Part shown: piece by piece, positions 7,581 to 13,154 of the stretch
Layout: each line of letters opens with the position of its first letter
Position numbering within the stretch: the stretch's first letter is position 1
Assembly: GCA_964607865.1 (NCBI GenBank)
Contig: CAZSLZ010000098.1
Span: 1-13,154, forward strand
Origin: CAZSLZ01 sp964607865
GTDB taxonomy: Bacteria; Vulcanimicrobiota; JAJTBE01; CAZSLZ01
Reading direction: 5' to 3'
Length of the DNA stretch: 13,154 nucleotides
Translations under genes and position numbers: made by a program
Notes under the pieces: generated by a model
Seen by the model: the letters and a program-made list of their open reading frames with translations, nothing else
Database searches by the model: none
Told to the model about the DNA's origin: nothing

Positions 7581-8319
7581 TTTTATCAATTTCAATCAAC
7601 CCCATTTCTTCCTGTTCTTCAATGGTGTGGGTATATTTTTTTCCCGTTCTGGCAAGGGGCCAGTAAATGATTTTAAAAGGCCATAATTTTATCTTCCGGA
7701 TCCGTTTACCGGTTTCCAACTGTATATTCAGAAATTTTTCTCTGATCTTCTGAGTTGATAATTTTACTGGTTTAAAACCATGTTTTTGCAGAAAATCCAT
7801 GGCGTTTTTGTGGAGTTCAAAAATCTTGGTAAAACCTGCATTGTTTATAATTTGAAGAAAAACTGCCGGATCAGGGGGAAGATCGCCGGATTCTGTGGTT
7901 TTGCTGGTAACCAGAATTTTCTCATTTTCAAAAAAAGTAATCATTTCAAAACTCCGCTTTTCGCCGGTGTCATATATCCAAAGATAAACCGGAGTTTCGC
8001 TGTGTTTAAAAAAAAAGACCAGAGTCGCAGGCACAACTTCCAATAATTTCTGTTCTTCCAGGATAAAACCCAGGGGTTCGAGAATCTCCATGTCTTTTAA
8101 GGTTTTATCTATTCTCTTTTTGAAGGGTTTTTCGGCAACTTCCTTTAGTTTTAAGCCTGCTGAAGTGTTTTTAATAAAAGAAACCGCTGTGTAAAAAACA
8201 AGCAGAAGGGGCAGGGCCAGAAAGATAATTGCCCACAGGGGGATACCAAGTTTGCCTGCTAAGAAGAAAATAACAAAACTGGTTATAAAACTAATTATAA
8301 AAATCAACTTGTCGTCCAT
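7573..8319 (-). CDS. Membrane protein of unknown family, first of two tandem paralogues
   Basis: The 248-residue product has two N-terminal membrane segments (about 4-22 and 27-49) separated by a very short turn, then a soluble region of some 200 residues. This region has an alternating pattern around LVFFFKHSETPVYLWIYDTG (100-119), the NAGFTKIFELHKNAMDFLQK helix (160-179) and a basic WPFKIIYWPLARTGKKY motif (213-229). The last two are conserved in the downstream paralogue. No known domain is recognised. The start is well supported: GGAGG lies four bases before the ATG at 8319. The gene faces the SPOR-like operon across a 178-base divergent gap, which may mean shared control. Membrane-anchored regulation or envelope work is only a guess. 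Confidence 0.72.
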   Translation of the reverse strand: MDDKLIFIISFITSFVIFFLAGKLGIPLWAIIFLALPLLLVFYTAVSFIKNTSAGLKLKEVAEKPFKKRIDKTLKDMEILEPLGFILEEQKLLEVVPATLVFFFKHSETPVYLWIYDTGEKRSFEMITFFENEKILVTSKTTESGDLPPDPAVFLQIINNAGFTKIFELHKNAMDFLQKHGFKPVKLSTQKIREKFLNIQLETGKRIRKIKLWPFKIIYWPLARTGKKYTHTIEEQEEMGLIEIDKNG

Positions 8320-8354
8320 TGCGCCTCCATGATGCAGGGATATTCAATACAAAA

Positions 8355-8372
8355 CTGAAAATTCATTTTCAG
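8355..8372. promoter_or_regulatory. Perfect 18-bp palindrome in the divergent intergenic region, possible operator
   Basis: CTGAAAAT, two bases, then ATTTTCAG form a perfect inverted repeat 35 bases before the start of the minus-strand membrane gene and about 125 bases before the SPOR-like gene. An AT-rich palindrome at this place could bind a dimeric repressor controlling one or both directions. It lacks a T-run and GC content, so it is not a terminator. The rest of the gap (8320-8497) is A+T-rich and gives no convincing promoter pair. Confidence 0.3.
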
Positions 8373-8497
8373 AATTGAAATTTTATGCTGTTGTTTTAAT
8401 AGAATAATTTAAGATTTAAAGCCACAAATTAACTTGAAGGATTTAAATTAAACTCGGTAAATCATGAAAATTAACAAATCTAAGAAGGTTTTATACC

Positions 8498-9169
8498 ATG
8501 ACGATTTTCAGAAGAGTTTTGCTTGTTATTTGTATTTTGGGCTTTCTGGCTTCTGCCGGCGGTTTCATGATGTCTAAAATTGAAGCTGCCCCCGAACCAA
8601 TCGAGGTTTATACGGTCAAGGCTTTTTCCAAGGATGAAAAAAATATAGAAGATATGAAAAAGTTGTTGGAAGCTGAAGGCATCGAATATGAAAGTAAGAA
8701 GGTTCAGCGTTACAAGGCCAGTAAAATTGGAAACCGGGTTGTTTTCTTTTATCAGGATGAGGAAGCTTTGAATAATATGAAGGACTTATTGCAGGAAAAG
8801 AAGGTTGCTTCTCAGGTATTAAATGAGGAAGGCCAGCTTTATATTCAAATTATCGGTAATTTTAAAGATATTAAAAAAGCTGAGAATGTGCGGAAAAAAG
8901 TCAGTGATTTGACTTTTGGGGCCTACAATTTTGAAGTCCAGGATTATATGAAGAAATATCCTTACACTACCAATGGGTTAATTGTTCGTAACATTTATGG
9001 CCTGGAAAAAGCTACTCATGTTGAGGAGTTATTGGCTCCCCATTCTCAGGAAGAAGTTCATAAGGTAAAAGTGGGCGAACTGATAGAAGACAATGAGGGT
9101 AATTTAATTCCTGTTTCCAATGAACCTGATGATTCTGAAGATGAAGTTGTTGAAGACAGCAAAAAATAA
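8498..9169 (+). CDS. Membrane-anchored or secreted protein with SPOR-like repeat units, first of pair
   Basis: This 223-residue protein has a hydrophobic N-terminal segment (about 5-24) that may be an anchor or a signal peptide ending near IEA-AP (28-32). Four or so beta-alpha-beta units follow: IEVYTVKAF (35-43), RVVFFYQDEEALNNMKDLLQ (80-99), QLYIQIIGNFKDIKKAENVR (113-132) and GLIVRNIYGLEKATHVEELL (160-179). This alternation resembles SPOR domains, which bind peptidoglycan stripped of stem peptides, but the similarity is weak. The C-terminus is strongly acidic (206-220). AAGAAGG precedes the ATG. The product aligns along much of its length with that of 9288-9875, for instance FEVQDYM (145-151) with FKVMKYM. 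It is the likely first gene of the unit ending with rho. Confidence 0.65.
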   Translation: MTIFRRVLLVICILGFLASAGGFMMSKIEAAPEPIEVYTVKAFSKDEKNIEDMKKLLEAEGIEYESKKVQRYKASKIGNRVVFFYQDEEALNNMKDLLQEKKVASQVLNEEGQLYIQIIGNFKDIKKAENVRKKVSDLTFGAYNFEVQDYMKKYPYTTNGLIVRNIYGLEKATHVEELLAPHSQEEVHKVKVGELIEDNEGNLIPVSNEPDDSEDEVVEDSKK

Positions 9170-9207
9170 ATTATCCAAAAAGAGGAATAATTGAATTAGA
9201 GGAAAAT

Positions 9208-9288
9208 ATGTTCAGTAATGATTCTCACTTCTCAACGCATTCGTATTCAGGTTTCATTTTCATAAATTACTCGGAGTGGATTTTTTAA
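9208..9288 (+). CDS. Candidate 26-residue leader or coupling peptide
   Basis: A short frame with ATG at 9208, preceded by AGAGG at a spacing of five bases, ends in TAA that shares its last A with the ATG at 9288 (TAATG). Its final codons contain the GGAG ribosome-binding site of the next gene. Such an arrangement can couple translation of the second SPOR-like gene to that of the small frame. The peptide is rich in Ser, Phe, Tyr and His and has no known family. It may also be a chance frame in a 118-base gap. Confidence 0.35.
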   Translation: MFSNDSHFSTHSYSGFIFINYSEWIF

Positions 9289-9875
9289 TGTTACTTACCG
9301 GCAGCCGTCGGATAATTCTAATTGCAATAGTTCTATTATTAGTAATTTATTATATTGGCAGAGTTACAAAGGTTGATGATAATAACAGGTCATCTTCAAT
9401 GTTATATAAGGTTCGCGCTTATGTTACATCCAGAGAAGACGCCCAATTGCTTTTAAAGGTTGGAAGAAGGACGGGGTTTAAAGGCTCGGTATCAAAAGGG
9501 AAGGGAACAATAAAGAAATTTAAGGGTTATATTGTTGCTCAGGATTTCGCCAGGAATGATCCCGAGTATATACAATATATAGCTGAATTCCTGGCCAATG
9601 AAGGAATAGAAAACCAGGTTGAAGATCATCCAGATGGTAAAACGGTAACAATCCGGGCTCGGCAATTCTTTTCCGATGAAGATAGCGCCCAAAAGCTTGC
9701 CGGGACTTTACAGAAAAAATCATTTGTAACCTTCAAGGTAATGAAGTATATGGACGAGGTGCCTTACAAGGCATATATCGTAGTTTTTCAAAATATAGAT
9801 ACTAAAGAGAAAGCTGAAAAGTTGAAAGTTGAAATTGAGAAAATTTGTTCAGAAGTGGAGTTAATTTCTTACTGA
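9288..9875 (+). CDS. Membrane-anchored protein with SPOR-like repeat units, second of pair
   Basis: The 195-residue product has one strong membrane segment (about 8-24) and then repeated beta-alpha-beta units: LYKVRAYVTSREDAQLLLKV (39-58), YIVAQDFARNDPEYIQYIAE (81-100), TVTIRARQFFSDEDSAQKLA (119-138) and KAYIVVFQNIDTKEKAEKLK (161-180). The layout equals that of the preceding gene product, without its acidic tail, so the two are homologues. SPOR-like peptidoglycan binding is possible but unproven. ATG at 9288 is chosen because GGAG at 9273-9276 is suitably spaced; an in-frame GTG at 9276 overlaps that site. The next gene starts 25 bases after the stop, which supports one transcript through to rho. 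Confidence 0.67.
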   Translation: MLLTGSRRIILIAIVLLLVIYYIGRVTKVDDNNRSSSMLYKVRAYVTSREDAQLLLKVGRRTGFKGSVSKGKGTIKKFKGYIVAQDFARNDPEYIQYIAEFLANEGIENQVEDHPDGKTVTIRARQFFSDEDSAQKLAGTLQKKSFVTFKVMKYMDEVPYKAYIVVFQNIDTKEKAEKLKVEIEKICSEVELISY

Positions 9876-9900
9876 TGATTTCAATAACGGAGGCTCTTAG

Positions 9901-10956
9901 TTGAGCAGACTTTCATTAATCTGGGCAATCATAGAAAAAGATTTTCTGGATTCAATAAAAAACAAAACTGTTTTTTTCGCTCTGGTTTTTCCCGTGCTTC
10001 TTTCAATGGTGTTCAGAATTGTGCTGGCGCCGGGAGAAATTTCGAAACTGAATATCGGTATGTTTCAGACTGATGCCTCCGGTTTTGTTGAGTATCTTGA
10101 AAAGGAAAGTATGGGAGCCATTAAAATCAATCCAGTGGAAGATTTTGAACAGGGACAGAAAATGTTATCCGAAGGCAAAATATTTGCAATTTTATCTTTA
10201 CCCAGAGAATTTGACCAAAAATTAAAAAACAATGAAAGCCCAGAGGTGGAAATCTGGGTGGACAGCAACCATTTTACCAAGGCAGCAATTATAGAAAATA
10301 TGGTCAATAAACTTATATACTCTTATGCAGGCAGAAACCCGACTGTGGAAGTTGTTACCAGAAATATTCAGGGCCAGAATTTCAACCCTGCCCGGGCGAT
10401 GCTGCCCACCTGGCTTTTGTTTACCATATTGGGAGGATATATGGTAGTGGCGTCGTCGATAATTGAAGAAAGAGAAAAGAAAACACTGCAGGCTATTCTG
10501 GTAACTCCCTGCAAGCTTTCTGATATTCTCATCGGAAAAGGGGTGCTGGGCTTTGTTCTTACTTTTGTAAGTTCACTGCTTATACTGGGTTTGAACTCGG
10601 GTTTCAGCGGTAATCTAACCGGTATTATACTTATTATATTACTGGGATCTGTATTTTTCGCAACTTTCGGAGTGCTGATAGGGTTGCTCATGCCGGGACA
10701 AACCACCGCCAACACATTCGGTTCAATTATTTATATGGGGATGTTTCTGCCGGTTGTTCTGGCAGATGCTAATTCAAAAATGAGAATAATTGCAAGAATA
10801 TTACCGAGTTACTATATAAACTTCGGTGTCAGGGAAGCTATGTTTTCATCTGTTTCTCTGGCGGATTTACTGCCTCATTTTCTGTTTCTTGTTGTGGGCA
10901 GTTTGCTGGTTTTTATTGTAAGCATAAGAATTCTAAAAACCAGGGAAAATTTATAA
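9901..10956 (+). CDS. ABC-2 type transporter permease without an adjacent ATPase
   Basis: This 351-residue protein has the usual ABC-2 exporter layout: one membrane segment near 24-43, an outside domain of about 125 residues with NIGMFQTDASGFVEYLE (51-67), then about five segments (about 170-187, 214-232, 241-263, 270-290 and 325-343). The cytoplasmic loop EEREKKTLQAILVTPCKLSD (189-208) contacts the ATPase in this family. It starts with TTG at 9901, seven bases after CGGAGG (9888-9893). No ATP-binding gene is beside it, unlike most such permeases; the ATPase at 5527-6492 or one elsewhere would have to serve it. It sits 12 bases before the transaldolase gene and shares its transcript. Substrate unknown. 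Confidence 0.87.
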   Translation: MSRLSLIWAIIEKDFLDSIKNKTVFFALVFPVLLSMVFRIVLAPGEISKLNIGMFQTDASGFVEYLEKESMGAIKINPVEDFEQGQKMLSEGKIFAILSLPREFDQKLKNNESPEVEIWVDSNHFTKAAIIENMVNKLIYSYAGRNPTVEVVTRNIQGQNFNPARAMLPTWLLFTILGGYMVVASSIIEEREKKTLQAILVTPCKLSDILIGKGVLGFVLTFVSSLLILGLNSGFSGNLTGIILIILLGSVFFATFGVLIGLLMPGQTTANTFGSIIYMGMFLPVVLADANSKMRIIARILPSYYINFGVREAMFSSVSLADLLPHFLFLVVGSLLVFIVSIRILKTRENL

Positions 10957-10968
10957 GAGGGTGATTTT

Positions 10969-11616
10969 ATGAAAATATTTCTGGATACAGCTAATGTAGA
11001 GCATATCAAAGAGATTAATTCCTGGGGAGTCTTGAGGGGAGTTACCACGAACCCTTCGCTGGTGGCCCGGGAAGGCAGAAATTTTGAAGAAGTGGTAAAA
11101 GAAATTTGCAACATTGTTGATGGCCCTGTCAGCGCTGAAGCTGTGAGTGAAAATGCGGAGGGAATGATGAAAGAAGCCAGGCATTATGCTGCCTGGCATG
11201 AAAATGTAATTGTAAAAATCCCCATGACTTCCGAGGGCTTAAAGGCCGTAACAGCCTGTAAAAAAGAAGGAATAAAGACCAATGTTACCCTGGTTTTTTC
11301 CGCTGCCCAGGGCTTGTTGGCAGCAATGGCTGGAGCTACTTATATCAGCCCTTTTGTGGGCAGAATTGATGATATTTCGTGGGACGGTATGGAAATAATT
11401 CATCAACTTACAACCGTATTGGAAAATTATGAATATGAATCGCAGATAATTGCAGCTTCGATCAGGCATCCACGTCATTTTACAGAGGCAGCCTTTGCCG
11501 GGGCCCATGTTGCAACAGTCCCATATGAAGTGGTAAAGAAACTTGTTACCCATCCTCTTACGGATGCAGGTATTGATAAATTTTTAAAAGATTGGGAGAA
11601 AGTTCCCAAAAAATAA
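10969..11616 (+). CDS. tal: Small transaldolase of the TalC/FSA type
   Basis: The 215-residue cytoplasmic enzyme belongs to the short transaldolase group that moves a dihydroxyacetone unit between sugar phosphates in the non-oxidative pentose phosphate route. Characteristic pieces are MKIFLDTANV (1-10), GVTTNPSL (24-31) and VIVKIPMT (80-87), with the Schiff-base Lys83. Compared with the E. coli fructose-6-phosphate aldolase FSA as I recall it, Gln59 is Glu57 here and Tyr131 is Phe129 (SPFVGRID). Both residues are those of true transaldolases, so this function is preferred over aldolase. Length is normal. GAGGGTG precedes the ATG. The gene lies 15 bases before rho, a pairing common in Bacillota. 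Confidence 0.93.
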   Translation: MKIFLDTANVEHIKEINSWGVLRGVTTNPSLVAREGRNFEEVVKEICNIVDGPVSAEAVSENAEGMMKEARHYAAWHENVIVKIPMTSEGLKAVTACKKEGIKTNVTLVFSAAQGLLAAMAGATYISPFVGRIDDISWDGMEIIHQLTTVLENYEYESQIIAASIRHPRHFTEAAFAGAHVATVPYEVVKKLVTHPLTDAGIDKFLKDWEKVPKK

Positions 11617-11631
11617 TATTGAGGTGCAGAA

Positions 11632-12903
11632 ATGAAAAATATCGCAGAACTGGATAGAATGAACCGAAACGACCTTCTAAAGGTAGCTAAGGAACTGAAA
11701 ATACCAGGTTATCAAAGAATGAGAAAGCAGGAGTTAAAGTATCGCATTTTGGAAGCTGGCGCCCAGAACAAGGGGTTTATGTTTTCATCGGGAGTGTTGG
11801 AAATAATTCAACCTGATGGATATGGCTTTTTAAGAGGAAGAACCTATTTGCCCGGCAACGGGGATATATATATATCGGTTTCTCAGATTCGCAAGTTCGG
11901 CTTGAGGGTGGGAGATACGGTTTCGGGAATGATCCGTCCCCCGAAAAACGGTGAAAAGTATTGGGGCGTTGTAAAGATTCAGGCGGTTAACGGTTGCTCG
12001 CCGGAAACCTCAAAAAGCCGGCCCAGATATTCAAACCTGACACCAATTTTTCCCGACAAGCAGTTTGTACTTGAAACCAATAACGGTGATATTTCACAGA
12101 GGATTATCGATCTTATTTCTCCCATCGGTTTCGGGCAGAGAGGGTTGCTGGTGGCACCTCCAAAAGCAGGTAAAACAATATTACTGAAAAAAATCGCCAA
12201 GGGAATAACAACTAATTTTCCTGATGTTCTGTTAATTGCCCTGCTGGTGGACGAGAGGCCTGAAGAAGTAACCGATATGGAAAGATCTGTAGAGGGGGAA
12301 GTGGTTTCTTCCACCTTTGACGAACCCCCGGAACAACACGTCCGGGTTGCCGAATTGGTCCTGGAAAAAGCCAAGCGTTTGGTGGAAATTGGCAAAGATG
12401 TGGTTATATTGCTCGACTCAATCACCAGGCTGGGAAGGGCAGCAAATATTGTAACTCCGCCCAGCGGAAGGACTCTGTCCGGCGGCCTTGACACCGCAGC
12501 TTTAAGAATGCCGAAAAAATTCTTCGGCTCAGCCAGAAATATTGAAGATGGCGGCAGCCTGACAATCATTGCAACAGCCCTGGTGGAAACCGGGTCCAAA
12601 ATGGACGATGTAATTTTTGAAGAATTCAAGGGAACCGGAAATATGGAACTGGATTTAAGCCGGCGTTTATCAGAACGCAGGGTTTTTCCGGCTATTGATA
12701 TAAAAAAATCAGGCACCCGTCACGAAGAATTGCTTTTCGACGAGGAACAACTGAAAAAAGTCTGGCTGTTAAGACGGGGCCTCGATTTTTTAAACCCTGA
12801 TGAAATGACGGAATTTCTTATTAACCGGCTAAGGAAGTATAAACACAACCAGGAATTTCTGGATTCAATTTCCAAGGAAACTCTGGCCACTGGGAAACGA
12901 TAA
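11632..12903 (+). CDS. rho: Transcription termination factor Rho
   Basis: This 423-residue protein is a complete Rho, the hexameric RNA-dependent ATPase that ends transcription of untranslated RNA. An N-terminal helical domain (1-45) is followed by the RNA-binding cold-shock-like fold with DGYGFLRG (62-69) and DIYISVSQIRKFGLR (78-92). The ATPase core has Walker A APPKAGKT (175-182, Lys181), the DERPEEV segment (207-213), Walker B VVILLD (257-262), the Q-loop region LSGGLDTAAL (282-291) and the R-loop EEFKGTGNMELDLSR (330-344). It lacks the long N-terminal insertion seen in some lineages. GAGGTG precedes the ATG. Because a terminator follows directly, rpmE, which often comes after rho in Bacillota, is not in the same unit here. 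Confidence 0.97.
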   Translation: MKNIAELDRMNRNDLLKVAKELKIPGYQRMRKQELKYRILEAGAQNKGFMFSSGVLEIIQPDGYGFLRGRTYLPGNGDIYISVSQIRKFGLRVGDTVSGMIRPPKNGEKYWGVVKIQAVNGCSPETSKSRPRYSNLTPIFPDKQFVLETNNGDISQRIIDLISPIGFGQRGLLVAPPKAGKTILLKKIAKGITTNFPDVLLIALLVDERPEEVTDMERSVEGEVVSSTFDEPPEQHVRVAELVLEKAKRLVEIGKDVVILLDSITRLGRAANIVTPPSGRTLSGGLDTAALRMPKKFFGSARNIEDGGSLTIIATALVETGSKMDDVIFEEFKGTGNMELDLSRRLSERRVFPAIDIKKSGTRHEELLFDEEQLKKVWLLRRGLDFLNPDEMTEFLINRLRKYKHNQEFLDSISKETLATGKR

Positions 12904-12926
12904 TTTTAGAAAATTGCACCTGAATA

Positions 12927-12958
12927 GAGGCTGTCTGAAAAGGACAGCTTCTTTGTTT
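12927..12958 (+). terminator. Rho-independent terminator after rho
   Basis: GAGGCTGTC (12927-12935) pairs over nine positions, with one G-T wobble, to GACAGCTTC (12943-12951) around a seven-base loop, and TTTGTTT follows. It lies 24 bases after the rho stop codon and should end the long plus-strand transcript. Confidence 0.75.
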
Positions 12959-12980
12959 CTGTATTGAAAAATTCAAACTT

Positions 12981-13154
12981 CGTCATGGCAGGGAACCCAG
13001 TGATGTAACCCAATTAAGAATTGGGGAATATCGTTCGCAATGTAACTGGGAAAAAAGCAAAATATCCGGTCGCTCACTGACGCAAGGTAAGTGGGTAAGA
13101 ACTAAACCGCTCTAAATTGAGATTGCCACGCCTCTTCGAGGCTCGCAATGACGC
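12981..13154. repeat. Palindrome-rich intergenic element, probably a dispersed repeat, cut by the window end
   Basis: This stretch has no gene. Near its right end ATTGC (13122-13126), GCCTC (13130-13134), a TTC loop, GAGGC (13138-13142) and GCAAT (13145-13149) form an imperfect stem. Read on the other strand this gives CGTCATTGCGAGCCTC, close to a family of short repeats that I know from many bacterial genomes. The left part begins CGTCATGGC, matching eight of nine bases of that strand's CGTCATTGC, so the ends look like inverted termini. This suggests a small non-autonomous element or REP-like repeat. Only one copy is visible, so repetition in the genome is an inference. Confidence 0.5.
12996..13050. 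repeat. Nested inverted repeat inside the intergenic element
   Basis: CCCAGT (12996-13001) can pair with ACTGGG (13045-13050), and between them CCCAATT (13009-13015) pairs with AATTGGG (13019-13025) around a three-base loop. The result is a hairpin within a larger loop, and there is no following T-run. It may fold in RNA or in single-stranded DNA. Confidence 0.45.

Noticed and set aside
11979..12716. Long minus-strand frame opposite rho
   Set aside because: It is the antisense shadow of rho; the sense frame has all Rho motifs.

Overview
The window looks like a chromosomal segment of a low-GC, probably anaerobic Bacillota (clostridial-type) bacterium. This rests on purine-rich Shine-Dalgarno (SD) sequences, frequent GTG/TTG starts, A+T-rich intergenic DNA, and a small transaldolase gene placed directly before rho, an order common in Bacillota. 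The assignment is an inference; no rRNA or other marker settles it.

Left part (1-3005): two NDP-sugar enzymes on the minus strand, an extended-SDR epimerase/dehydratase followed by an RmlD-type reductase cut by the window edge. They are divergent from a plus-strand gene for an exported TIM-barrel protein related to glycoside hydrolases. Together they suggest a surface-polysaccharide locus.

Middle part (3265-6810): two half-size CHR-family (chromate ion transporter) genes that overlap, followed by a DsrE-like sulfur-carrier-type protein on the plus strand. They converge on a minus-strand ABC-2 exporter (ATPase, then permease, overlapping by 4 bp). Upstream of the ATPase lies a 72-codon open stretch without a start, probably a broken gene.

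Right part (6810-12903): two tandem minus-strand paralogues of unknown function, each with two N-terminal membrane segments, are divergent from a long plus-strand transcription unit. That unit holds two homologous membrane-anchored proteins made of SPOR-like beta-alpha-beta units, with a possible 26-codon coupling ORF between them, then an ABC-2 permease with no adjacent ATPase, a small transaldolase and rho. A rho-independent terminator follows rho. The unit is inferred from short gaps and the lack of terminators. The divergent pairs of duplicated envelope proteins (6810-9875) are the least explained part of the window.

Right end (12981-13154): a gene-free, palindrome-rich stretch that resembles a dispersed intergenic repeat and continues past the window. 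The window contains no rRNA, tRNA, CRISPR array or intact insertion sequence that I can recognise.
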